From VXNE01 sp965248075 (GTDB lineage Bacteria; Pseudomonadota; Gammaproteobacteria; Pseudomonadales; Azotimanducaceae): DNA of 64,000 bases. The stretch's first letter is position 1. Every line of letters starts with the position of its first letter. Below the pieces are notes generated by a model. It was not told where the DNA came from, made no database searches, and was given only the letters and a program-made list of their open reading frames with translations. Shown here in pieces: positions 16,534 through 24,825 of this stretch. Made by a program: the position numbers and the translations under genes. The DNA lies in NCBI GenBank assembly GCA_965248075.1, contig CBDFIL010000003.1, positions 806,001 to 870,000 on the forward strand, read 5' to 3'.

Positions 16534-18399
16534 ATGATCCGGCGGCCACGCTCAAGGACCGTGCCCATCCGACAGCTCGCCGCCCTGATCACGTTCGCTG
16601 CCATCCTCTCGGCCGCCGAACCTGCTTTCGAGCACGGCGTGTCGTTCTTCGGCTCGTTCAAGTACCCGCCGGACCTCGCGCATTTCGACTACGTCAATCC
16701 GCACGCTCCCAAGGGCGGGACGCTCGTCCGCGCGAGCCAAACCAACTGGAACAGCTTCACGCCCCTGCTCGGCAAGGGCATCCCGACACCCGGCATATCC
16801 GTCATCCACGAGTCGATCCTCTATGACGGGCTGCTGATGAGCAGCGACGACGAACTCGGTACGTATTACGGGAATCTGGCCGAGGCGGTGATGGTCCCGG
16901 AGGACTTCAAGTGGGCTCGATTTCGGCTGCGTCCCGAGGCGCACTTTCACGACGGTGTGCCCGTGACCACCCGGGACGTGGCGTTCACTTTCGATCACAT
17001 CCGCGACAACTCCTGGGCCGGCGTGCGCGCCGCTTTCAGCATGGTGGCGTCGACCGAGATCCACAATGCCCGCGAGGTGACGTTCCACTTCCACGACACC
17101 GGCGGGCTGAACGCCGGGGTCGTCATCAGCCTCGGCAAGGTGCCGATCCTGCCGGAGCACTACTGGCGCGACCGCGACATCACCCAGACCACCCTGACCC
17201 CGCCGCCGGGCAACGGCCCCTACCGCGTCGCCCGGGCCGAGCAGGCGCGCTTCCTGCGCTACGAACGGGTACCCGACTACTGGGGCCGGCGCCTCGGCAT
17301 TCATCGCGGGCGCCACAACTTCGACCAGATCCGTTACGACTACTATCGCGACGCGACGGTGGCGCGAGAGGCCCTGCGCAAGGGCCTGGTCGACTTCCGT
17401 ATCGAGAGCGACCCCCGCTATTGGAAGCACGGCTACGACATCCCGGCGCGGCACAAGGGCTGGATCGTCATGAACCGTCAGAACTTCGCCATGTACGTCG
17501 GCATCCTGCGCGGGCTCGCCATCAATACCCGCCGCGAGAAGCTGTCCGACCTGCGCGTTCGGGAAGCCCTGACGCTCGCCTACGACTTCGACTGGTTCAA
17601 CCGCGTGTTGAACGACCACTTCAACGCCCGCACCGAGAGCTACTTCCCGCACAGCAGTTTCGCCGCCACCGGTTTGCCGAGCCGGGCCGAACTCGCCCTG
17701 CTCGAACCGTACCGGGCGACGTTGCCCGAACGGGTCTTCACCGACGCGTTCGAGCTGCCACGCGGCAACGGCTTCGGGCGCAACCGCGAAGCGCTCCTGA
17801 AGGCGCGGCAACTCCTCGGCGAAGCGGGCTGGAACGTGCGCGACGGGCTCCTGAGAAACGCCGCCGGCGAACCCTTCGAGCTGAGCCTGCTCGCCCGTTC
17901 CGCCGGGGAGGTGCGGCTGCTGACGCACTACGTCGACCAGCTGCGCCGGCTCGGCTTCCAGCCGACGATCCGCATGGTGGAGACGACGCAGTACGTCAAC
18001 CTGATGAACGAATTCGACTTCGACATCAGCGTGCACGTCTTCGGAACGGCGCAACCGCCGACGGCGGAGGTGATCTCGTATTTCCACTCCGGCTCGGTCG
18101 ACAGGCCCCTCACGGCGAATCGACCCGGCATCGACCTGCCGGCCGTGGACGACCTGGTGATGCGCGTACTGAACGCCCGGACCCGCGAGGAACTCACCGC
18201 CGCGCAGCGGGCTCTCGACCGCGTTCTCCTGTGGCACTTCTACATGATCCCGCTCATCGGCGTGGAAGGACCCCGCGTCGTCTACTGGGACAAGTTCGGC
18301 ATGCCGCCCTTCGACGCCGAGTTCCGCACGAGCTTTCCCGACGCGTGGTGGTATGACGCGGAGAAGGCGGCGCGGCTGCCGCGGCAGGGAGCGAACTGA
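16534..18399 (+). CDS. ABC transporter peptide/solute-binding protein, family 5 (YejA-like)
   Basis: 621-residue periplasmic binding protein. An N-terminal hydrophobic signal (LAALITFAAILSAAEPA) precedes HGVSFFGSFKYPPDLAHFDY, VNPHAPKGGTLVRAS, the usual YejA/family-5 opening. Other family blocks: FRLRPEAHFHDGVPVTTRDV, DLRVREALTLAYDFDWFN. A GTG at 16561 is an alternative start giving a cleaner signal peptide. No permease or ATPase genes adjoin, so it is an orphan that must work with a transporter encoded elsewhere. Confidence 0.92.
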   Translation: MIRRPRSRTVPIRQLAALITFAAILSAAEPAFEHGVSFFGSFKYPPDLAHFDYVNPHAPKGGTLVRASQTNWNSFTPLLGKGIPTPGISVIHESILYDGLLMSSDDELGTYYGNLAEAVMVPEDFKWARFRLRPEAHFHDGVPVTTRDVAFTFDHIRDNSWAGVRAAFSMVASTEIHNAREVTFHFHDTGGLNAGVVISLGKVPILPEHYWRDRDITQTTLTPPPGNGPYRVARAEQARFLRYERVPDYWGRRLGIHRGRHNFDQIRYDYYRDATVAREALRKGLVDFRIESDPRYWKHGYDIPARHKGWIVMNRQNFAMYVGILRGLAINTRREKLSDLRVREALTLAYDFDWFNRVLNDHFNARTESYFPHSSFAATGLPSRAELALLEPYRATLPERVFTDAFELPRGNGFGRNREALLKARQLLGEAGWNVRDGLLRNAAGEPFELSLLARSAGEVRLLTHYVDQLRRLGFQPTIRMVETTQYVNLMNEFDFDISVHVFGTAQPPTAEVISYFHSGSVDRPLTANRPGIDLPAVDDLVMRVLNARTREELTAAQRALDRVLLWHFYMIPLIGVEGPRVVYWDKFGMPPFDAEFRTSFPDAWWYDAEKAARLPRQGAN

Positions 18400-18442
18400 A
18401 CGCCGCGGAGAAGTGCGTCGGCCAAGACTGATCGAGTCAGGG

Positions 18443-18865
18443 TTACACCTCCCGACCCGACCCTCCGGTGTACGGATCGAATACGTCGACACCCAGGGTC
18501 CGGAAGTCGGCCAGATTCCTGGTCGCCACCGTCAACCCGCGAACCTGGGCCGTGGCCGCAATCATGGCGTCAACGAGCAGCGTGTCGGATCGTCGGTGTT
18601 TGATACGCCCCCACGCCCGGAACGCATCGACATCCATCGGCAAGATCTCATGGCTGGCTACCAATTGCGCAAGCCACGCCTCCAGTTCATCGGCCTTGTC
18701 GAGGTTGTGCTCCCTGGTTCTCTCGATACCCGCCTGTATCTCCCCCACCGTAACGGCGGACACAAAGGTCTCACGGGCCGGAATGCTGCTTACCCATTGC
18801 AGAACCGCAGGATGAGGCCGCGGTCGACGGAGTTCCGACACGACGTTGGTGTCAAGCAGATACAC
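18443..18865 (-). CDS. vapC: PIN-domain toxin (VapC)
   Basis: 140-residue PIN ribonuclease beginning (GTG) VYLLDTNVVSELRRPRP. Metal-binding acids lie in LLDTNV, TVGEIQAGIE, LVDAMIAATA and TRNLADFRTLG. It starts 2 bases after the antitoxin stop. The reading frame happens to stay open through the antitoxin and the RloB fragment upstream, but the GTG start fits the family. Confidence 0.92.
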   Translation of the reverse strand: MYLLDTNVVSELRRPRPHPAVLQWVSSIPARETFVSAVTVGEIQAGIERTREHNLDKADELEAWLAQLVASHEILPMDVDAFRAWGRIKHRRSDTLLVDAMIAATAQVRGLTVATRNLADFRTLGVDVFDPYTGGSGREV

Positions 18866-18867
18866 CG

Positions 18868-19128
18868 TCAGTCGAAGGTCGGCGCCGGCCGTGAGCGCTC
18901 TGATCCGCGGGGCGGTGTCAGTTCCTCCGTCCTGGCCCCGGGCATCAGCAGTACGTCCTTGAGTCCAGGCGGCGCGGACTCCCTGAGTCTCCGCCACTCC
19001 CCTATCGGCACGAGAACCGCTGTTTCGACACCCCGCCGCGTCACCACCTGCGGACCTTCCGTCAGACTCGCCGACAGAAACTCGCTGAAGCGCGCCTTCG
19101 CCTCCTGAACCTGCCAGATTCCGGTCAT
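18868..19128 (-). CDS. vapB: Phd/YefM-family antitoxin
   Basis: 86 residues: MTGIWQVQEAKARFSEFLSA, then PQVVTRRGVETAVLVPIGEW, the Phd fold. It lies 80 bases from the point where the RloB-like gene is cut off, suggesting that acquisition of this pair coincided with the truncation. Confidence 0.9.
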   Translation of the reverse strand: MTGIWQVQEAKARFSEFLSASLTEGPQVVTRRGVETAVLVPIGEWRRLRESAPPGLKDVLLMPGARTEELTPPRGSERSRPAPTFD

Positions 19129-19207
19129 TCCGACACTCCTTCTCGCTCCTGACCAGATATATGACTATTTCACCGCGAGCGCAACCGTCGGCGAGCATCC
19201 GTTCCCC

Positions 19208-19393
19208 CCTGAGGGCCGCTTCAACGATCGCCAACGGATCACCGCCCCGGCACCTGCGGATGTCCAGATGCACCGCAATATCGGCTTCCTCGGCAAGGAG
19301 GCCAATGAACGCCGCGTACCCGACTTCGCTTTCACCCTCGCAGCCCACAAAGATTCGCCTGCGTTGCGGGCGATGGCCATATCGTCGCGGCAC
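19208..19393 (-). pseudogene. RloB-like protein, N-terminal fragment
   Basis: From GTG 19393, overlapping the ATPase stop by one base (TAGTG), the frame reads PRRYGHRPQRRRIFVGCEGE, SEVGYAAFIGLLAEE, HLDIRRCRGGDPLAIVEAAL. This is the N-terminal Toprim-like segment of RloB/AbiL-type proteins. Similarity stops after about 62 codons, well short of full length. The frame remains open but runs into the toxin-antitoxin pair. Confidence 0.7.
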
Positions 19394-20604
19394 TAGCCGA
19401 TTCGCGGCACGGCGCCGAAGGTCCCACCAAGGTACTTGCGGTAGTAGTTGTCGTCCCGCCGAACGCCTCTGACGTCGTTGAGGCCATAGGTCTCGGTCCT
19501 GCCGCGTCGGTCTTTCTGGCAAAACACGACTTCATCCTTCGACAGATCTTCAAGGAGCGACACGTTGTGGCAAGTCATCCAAAGCTGCGCATTGTGGGGA
19601 TTGCGAGCGGGATCGTGAAACCAGCCGATGATTTCGGGCAGGATCATCGAGTGAATGGCCGCATCCAGCTCATCGACGATGGCGATGGCTCCCGTCGCAA
19701 GAGCATTCGATATCAGGGGAAACAGCTTCAAGAACTGGCGGGTCCCATGACTTTCGTAGATGGGCGACATCGGGAAGACCAGTTCCTCATGCCGGAACAA
19801 CATCTCTGGCCCATCGCTGCCACGGCTTATCTCAAGGGCGCGGACCCCGACATCGATCCGGCCGATTTCCCGATTGAACCGTTTGACCAGATCCGGATCG
19901 TCCAGGTAGCGGCGCAGCACGATCTCGTCCGCGATCTCGACCTTCTCGATGAAGATGTTTGTGGGAATACCCTCAGCCCACACCGCGATAGCAGCGGCAA
20001 TCGGATGATTGAGTTGAGCGAGCGTCGAAATCACACTGGCGTTCGGTCGCAGCACCTTGTCCAACGCCCCTTTGTAGCCCGTCAAGCCAAACAGCTTCGA
20101 GGCCTTCACCCTCCCATCCTCGAACCGCTCGATCAGACGCGTCTTCCTTCCGGTGGCGTTCGGCCAGAAGAGAACGGCTTCGCCGATCACGTTTCGGCTG
20201 TCGCCATTGCCGATGACCAGCTCATAGCAGTACGGGCACTCGACGGAGCCGTCCTGGTCGGTTGAGCCCAAATTCTCCGGCCCGGACAACCAGAACTTCA
20301 GTCGGGTCGGCCTCTTGAATGAGGCGGTGTCGTTGAAGGGTTCATAGGGAATTCGCCCGCCAGGCGGTCCAAAGAAACTCCATTTGACGAACCAGGCCGC
20401 AAACGACAGCGCGCGCAAGAGATTCGACTTGCCCGAACCGTTTGCACCAAAGACCGCGACAACCTTGGGGGCGCGCTCCGCCGATCCGCGCCAACAGTTG
20501 GCCAGGCGGTCGCTGCCTCGCGGCGCGTTTGCAGGAGCCCTGAGATCGAGAATCTGCCGGTCACGAATCGAGTAGAAGTTCTCGATCTCGATCTTGTAGA
20601 TCAT
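19393..20604 (-). CDS. RloA-like AAA ATPase (abortive-infection type)
   Basis: 403-residue AAA_21/COG1106 ATPase. Walker A is FGANGSGKSN at 52-61, Walker B is AIAIVDELDAAIH, and the sensor histidine is in QLWMTCHNVSLLED. The N-terminus MIYKIEIENFYSIRDRQILD is typical of this SMC-like family. Paired with RloB-like proteins it forms RloAB/AbiL-like anti-phage modules; here the partner is truncated, so the system is probably dead or the ATPase works alone. ATG 20604 chosen over the codon two residues upstream by family start. Confidence 0.85.
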   Translation of the reverse strand: MIYKIEIENFYSIRDRQILDLRAPANAPRGSDRLANCWRGSAERAPKVVAVFGANGSGKSNLLRALSFAAWFVKWSFFGPPGGRIPYEPFNDTASFKRPTRLKFWLSGPENLGSTDQDGSVECPYCYELVIGNGDSRNVIGEAVLFWPNATGRKTRLIERFEDGRVKASKLFGLTGYKGALDKVLRPNASVISTLAQLNHPIAAAIAVWAEGIPTNIFIEKVEIADEIVLRRYLDDPDLVKRFNREIGRIDVGVRALEISRGSDGPEMLFRHEELVFPMSPIYESHGTRQFLKLFPLISNALATGAIAIVDELDAAIHSMILPEIIGWFHDPARNPHNAQLWMTCHNVSLLEDLSKDEVVFCQKDRRGRTETYGLNDVRGVRRDDNYYRKYLGGTFGAVPRIG

Positions 20605-20833
20605 GACCACTTGCCGTTCCCAAATAAGACAGGGCGCAATTAGAACACAAAATCAACGTATTTTCGTTGAATTAGCATCCCAATGTCCTTCTTTCGGAGG
20701 CCGTGCAAGCGATGTCGTGATCCCAAGTCGCAGCCAACCGGCTGTTTGTCCAGGACCTCGGCCACCCGCTCGGAAAGCGAGCATGGTCCCGCCGCGGGAC
20801 GTGCGGCCGTCACCAGGCGAATCGCATTGGCTG
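20605..20833. other. AT-richer intergenic region with a small palindrome
   Basis: Contains TCAACG-TATTTT-CGTTGA at 20653-20670, a 6-bp inverted repeat in locally AT-rich DNA, a possible operator or promoter region for the RloA-like gene on the minus strand. An open minus-strand frame (SERVAEVLDKQPVGCDLGS) crosses the rest, but I do not recognise it. Confidence 0.35.
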
Positions 20834-22477
20834 CTACCGAAACGCCGACCTTCGCCCTTCCATGTTCGAATGCACATCGATCAACACCGTCTCTCCCTCG
20901 GCGTTGAGCCGCTGTGCGGACCGGAGCGCCGGCGCCATCTCGTCCACCTCGGTGACCGTGATGCCGACCGCGCCCAGGCCTTCGGCGAGCTTCGCGTAAT
21001 CGCCCTGCATCTTCGAGACGCCGTATTCCTCGCGGGCGGTCGGGAAGAACCCGTCCGGATAGGTCGCCATGCCCTCGTTGTGCAGCAGCACGGTCGTGAT
21101 GGGCAGGCCGGCGCGCGCCGACGTCTCGATGTCGAGGCCCGACATGCCGAAGGCGCCGTCGCCCATCAGGTTCAGGCAGAAACGTTCCGGGTGCGCGAGC
21201 TTGGCGCCGATCATGAGCGGAATGCCGAAGCCCAGGTGCGTGGTCTTGCCCCAGCCGATGTAGCTGTGCGGCGTCGTCGCCGTGTAGAACGGCACCATGG
21301 AGTCCCGTGGCGCGCCGGCATCGTGCGTGACCATGCTGTTCTCCCGGTCGAGCACGGTGTCGATCTCGTGGATCACCCGGTAAGTGTTGAGGGGCGTCTC
21401 GTTGGAGTGCAGGAGCGGGTTCCACGTCTCGAGCCACTCGGTGCGGAGCGCCGCGATCTCCGCCTTGACCTGCGCGGCGTCGCCCACGCCACCTTCCCCG
21501 ACGCGCGCCTTCACCTCCTCGATCAGCGCAGCGATCGTGAGTTTCGCATCGCCCGGCAAGGCGAGGTCCACGGACTCGTTCTTGTTGATCTCGTCCGGAT
21601 TGTTGGTGTTCTGGATGAGCGTCTTGTCCGGCCGGATGCGCTGTCCATACGGGGTCCGCGTGAGGCTGGTCCCGAGGCACAGCATGACGTCGCACTCGGA
21701 CAGCCAGCGATACGCGGCAAGCGTCGTCATCCCGCTGCCCGCCCCGAGCGCCAGCGGGTGCGTTTCGTTCATGGCGGACTTGCCCGGCATCGTGCAGAAC
21801 ACCGGCACGCCGGTGAGTTCCGCCAGCGTTCGGAGCTCGTCCGTCGCCCCCGCGGCGAGCACGCCCGCCCCACCCCAGATGAGCGGCTTCTTCGCGCCGA
21901 GGAGCAGTGCGGCGGCATCGGCCAGGTCGCCCGCCGCCGGCCTCTGCACCACCGGCTTCGGCGACACGTAGGTAAGGCCCCGCTCCGGCACTTCCTCGTT
22001 GCACACGTCCGCGATCAGCTCGACGACCACGGGACCCGGCGCCCCGTTCTTCAACGCGTGGAACGCACGGCGCATCACGTCGCCCACCTGGCCGGGTTCG
22101 TAGATCGCTTCGACGTGTTTGGCGATCCCGCCGTAGTTGGCCGCCGCCGAGAAGTTGGGCCGCACGGAGATCTGGTTGCGCCGCACGCCACCGGGGAGCA
22201 CGAGGATCGGGATGTTGTCCGCGTACGCCTGCGCAATGCCGCCCATGGCGTTCTCGGCGCCGGCCTGGGACTGCACCGCGACCACGCCAAACCGCTGCCG
22301 GTCGCTCGTCCGGCTGAAGCCGTCGGCGGCCATGACGGCGCCGCGCTCGTGGCGGAACATGATCGGGCGAATCCCCGCCTTCGCCGCGGTCTCGATCAAC
22401 GGGTTGGTCGGGAAACACGTCATCGACTCGACGCCTTCCTGCTTGAGAATACTCGTGATGTAGTCGATGCCGTTCAT
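20834..22477 (-). CDS. Thiamine-pyrophosphate-dependent enzyme (acetolactate synthase-like)
   Basis: 547-residue three-domain TPP enzyme. The PYR domain has the RHERGAVMAADGFSR glutamate; the middle domain has KKPLIWGGAGVLAAG; the PP domain has the TPP/Mg motif GDGAFGMSGLDIETSARAGL followed by VLLHNEG. Probably a decarboxylase, ligase or acetolactate-synthase-like enzyme of the oxalyl-CoA decarboxylase/benzoylformate decarboxylase superfamily; the substrate is not evident. Start at 22477 is preceded by AGGAGG eight bases upstream. The gene stands alone, divergent from the MacA operon. Confidence 0.9.
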   Translation of the reverse strand: MNGIDYITSILKQEGVESMTCFPTNPLIETAAKAGIRPIMFRHERGAVMAADGFSRTSDRQRFGVVAVQSQAGAENAMGGIAQAYADNIPILVLPGGVRRNQISVRPNFSAAANYGGIAKHVEAIYEPGQVGDVMRRAFHALKNGAPGPVVVELIADVCNEEVPERGLTYVSPKPVVQRPAAGDLADAAALLLGAKKPLIWGGAGVLAAGATDELRTLAELTGVPVFCTMPGKSAMNETHPLALGAGSGMTTLAAYRWLSECDVMLCLGTSLTRTPYGQRIRPDKTLIQNTNNPDEINKNESVDLALPGDAKLTIAALIEEVKARVGEGGVGDAAQVKAEIAALRTEWLETWNPLLHSNETPLNTYRVIHEIDTVLDRENSMVTHDAGAPRDSMVPFYTATTPHSYIGWGKTTHLGFGIPLMIGAKLAHPERFCLNLMGDGAFGMSGLDIETSARAGLPITTVLLHNEGMATYPDGFFPTAREEYGVSKMQGDYAKLAEGLGAVGITVTEVDEMAPALRSAQRLNAEGETVLIDVHSNMEGRRSAFR

Positions 22478-22610
22478 ACCCTGGCCTCCTTCGCCAAGCC
22501 GCCGAGCGATCCCATTGTCCACGAAGCGGTGCAGTCTGCACAGCGGCGCGAGGGCTCCCGGCGCCCCGACGGCGACGGAAACACCGGCGCGGTGCGTATA
22601 CTCGACCGTC

Positions 22611-24125
22611 ATGAAGGCCCGGCTTGTCCTCGTCTGCGTCATCGTCCTGGCGGTACTGGGTGGGCTGTCCCTGTACGCCCTCGCGCCGGCCGAAGAACGC
22701 CTGGAATACCGCTTCGGTACCGTCGAGTCCGGCGACATCGAGAGCGTCGTGGCGTCCTCCGGCACGCTGCGCGCCCTCAACACCGTCATCGTCGGCTCGC
22801 AGCTTTCCGGGCAGGTCGCCGAACTGCATGCGGACTTCAACGACAGCGTGACGGCCGGCGATCTCATCGCGCGCATCGACCCGCGTACGTTCCAGGCGCG
22901 CGTCCAGCAGAACCGTGCAGACGTCGCGATGGGCATGGCCAACATCGAGAGCCGCAGGGCCGAACTCGTGCGCGCCGGGGCGACGCTCGGCCAGGCCCGG
23001 CGCGAACTCGAACGGCGCAGGACATTGATGGCGAACGGACACGTATCCGCCTCCGAACTCGACCGCGACGTGACGCTCGTCGAGACCTCCGGGGCCCAGG
23101 TGGCCATCGCGCGCGCCGCCATCACGAACGCCGACGCCAATCTCGAACAGCGCAAGGCGGCCCTCGCGCAGGCGGAACTCGACCTCGAACGCACCTACAT
23201 CCGCTCTCCCGTGTCAGGTACCGTGATCAATCGCCAGATCGAGATCGGCCAGACGGTCGCTGCCACGTTCGCGGCGCCCGTCCTGTTCGAGATCGGCCAG
23301 GACCTGCACCGGATGCAGGTGGAAGCGAGCGTGGACGAAGCGGACATCGGGCGCATCCGCGAGGGCATGCCCTGTCGTTTCACCGTGGACGCCTATCCCG
23401 ACCGGCAGTTCCTCGGCCGCATCGAGCAGGTCAGGAAGGCGCCCGACCTGCTGCAGAACGTCGTGACCTACAAGGTCATCGTCACCGCGGACAACGACGA
23501 CCTCGCGCTCCTCCCCGGCATGACGGCCAACGTCGAGATGATCCTCGGCAGCAAGTCCGACGTGCTCAAGGTGCCCAACGCGGCGCTCCGCTTCGCCCCC
23601 CGGGGTACGCGCGCCGAAGAGTCCGCGGCCGGCCAGACAGCCGGTGTTCCGATGCCAGGCGGCGGTTTTCGGCCCGGGGGGACTGGTCCCGGACCGGGCG
23701 GCTTCGGTCCCGGCGGACGCGGCGGCGGCACGCTTGCGGCCGTGCGGGAACAGTTCGACCTGACGCCCGGGCAGTCTGCGCGTCTCGACGAGATCGCGGA
23801 CCACCAGCGCGCCGCGATGCGCGATGCGTTCCAGGGGGCCGACGGGGAGCGCGAAGTCATGCGCGCGCGCATGCAGTCGGTGCGCGCCGGACTGCGCGAC
23901 GAACTCGCCTCGGTCCTGGCGCCGGGCCAGTTGCGCGCATTCGACGCCCTGCAGTCAGGGCGGGCCGAGCGGCGGCGCGCCACGGTGTGGATGCTCGACG
24001 ACGACGGTGAACCGGCCTCGCGACGCGTTGTGGTCGGCCTCGCGGACGACGCGGCCACCGAAGTGATCGAGGGCCTGCGCGAGGGAGAGCGGGTCATCGT
24101 GCGCGCCACCCGCCGGCCCGGGTGA
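22611..24125 (+). CDS. macA: MacA-type periplasmic adaptor with a Spy-like insertion
   Basis: 504-residue membrane-fusion protein linking MacB to an outer-membrane channel. Membrane anchor about 5-23; lipoyl half-motifs at 47-92 and 195-216; alpha-hairpin 93-190; beta-barrel 217-312. Between the barrel and the C-terminal membrane-proximal domain lies an unusual insert, about 331-455: a Gly/Pro-rich run (348-373) then a helical segment with LTPGQ (384-388) and LAPGQ (436-440), resembling the LTxxQ repeats of Spy/CpxP chaperones. The ATG at 22611 gives the anchor at the very N-terminus. First gene of a five-gene operon. Confidence 0.92.
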   Translation: MKARLVLVCVIVLAVLGGLSLYALAPAEERLEYRFGTVESGDIESVVASSGTLRALNTVIVGSQLSGQVAELHADFNDSVTAGDLIARIDPRTFQARVQQNRADVAMGMANIESRRAELVRAGATLGQARRELERRRTLMANGHVSASELDRDVTLVETSGAQVAIARAAITNADANLEQRKAALAQAELDLERTYIRSPVSGTVINRQIEIGQTVAATFAAPVLFEIGQDLHRMQVEASVDEADIGRIREGMPCRFTVDAYPDRQFLGRIEQVRKAPDLLQNVVTYKVIVTADNDDLALLPGMTANVEMILGSKSDVLKVPNAALRFAPRGTRAEESAAGQTAGVPMPGGGFRPGGTGPGPGGFGPGGRGGGTLAAVREQFDLTPGQSARLDEIADHQRAAMRDAFQGADGEREVMRARMQSVRAGLRDELASVLAPGQLRAFDALQSGRAERRRATVWMLDDDGEPASRRVVVGLADDAATEVIEGLREGERVIVRATRRPG

Positions 24126-24823
24126 CGGCCATGCTCGCCTGCGAGAACCTGCACAAGGACTACGTGATCGGCAACGAGATCGTCTGCGCGCTGGACGGCA
24201 TCTCGGTGCGCATCGAGCGCGGCGAGTTCGTCTCTGTCATGGGTCCCTCGGGGTCCGGCAAGTCCACCTTCATGAACATGGTCGGCTGCCTCGACACGCC
24301 GACCGGCGGCCGCATCTTCGTCGACGGCGAGCCGGTTTCCGAAATGAGTCGCGACGCACTCGCCGAAGTGCGCAACCGCAAGATCGGCTTCGTGTTCCAG
24401 CAGTTCAACCTGCTCGGCCGCACCACCGCCCTCGACAACGTCGCGCTGCCGCTGCTCTATGCCGGCGTCGCCCGTCCCGAACGCCGGGCACGGGCCGCAG
24501 CCGCGCTCGACCGCGTCGGCCTCGCCGACCGCATGGGACACGTGCCGGCGCAACTCTCCGGCGGGCAGCAGCAGCGCGTCGCCATCGCCCGCGCGCTGGT
24601 CAACGCTCCGGTGGTGCTGCTGGCCGACGAACCGACCGGCGCCCTCGACAGTGCCACCGGCGTCGAGATCATGGAACTCTTCCAGGAACTGAACGAGGCC
24701 GGCATCACCGTCCTCGTGGTCACCCACGAAGCCGAGGTGGCCGCTTACGCGCGGCGCGTTCTACGCTTTCGCGACGGTCACGTGGTCGCGGACGAAACCC
24801 CATCCACCCGGATGACGGCGTAA
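24122..24823 (+). CDS. MacB-type ABC transporter ATP-binding subunit
   Basis: 233-residue ABC ATPase of the LolD/MacB class. Walker A GPSGSGKST, Q-loop FVFQQFNLL, signature LSGGQQQRVAIARAL, Walker B VVLLADEPTGALD, and H-loop VVTHEAEV are all intact. Its GTG overlaps the macA stop (GTGA); an in-frame ATG at 24131 is an alternative start. It is a separate polypeptide from the permease, unlike E. coli MacB where both are fused. Confidence 0.95.
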   Translation: MTAMLACENLHKDYVIGNEIVCALDGISVRIERGEFVSVMGPSGSGKSTFMNMVGCLDTPTGGRIFVDGEPVSEMSRDALAEVRNRKIGFVFQQFNLLGRTTALDNVALPLLYAGVARPERRARAAAALDRVGLADRMGHVPAQLSGGQQQRVAIARALVNAPVVLLADEPTGALDSATGVEIMELFQELNEAGITVLVVTHEAEVAAYARRVLRFRDGHVVADETPSTRMTA

Positions 24824-24825
24824 CC

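Noticed and set aside
14778..16661. 627-codon continuous frame spanning the HAD and LLM genes
   Set aside because: It reads the LLM gene in the wrong frame; the true LLM gene starts at 16459 and overlaps the HAD start at 15599.
18443..19522. Possible 359-residue RloB-antitoxin-VapC fusion protein
   Set aside because: The middle crosses the antitoxin gene out of frame; VapC and RloB each have their own fitting GTG starts. Kept only as a remark in the finding.
20640..23042. 800-codon minus-strand frame across the TPP enzyme and MacA
   Set aside because: Frame shadow; spans two divergent real genes and contains none of their motifs.
20603..24010. 1135-codon plus-strand frame over the TPP enzyme and MacA region
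   Set aside because: Antisense to the TPP enzyme and out of frame with MacA; Arg/Pro/His-rich composition typical of a GC shadow.
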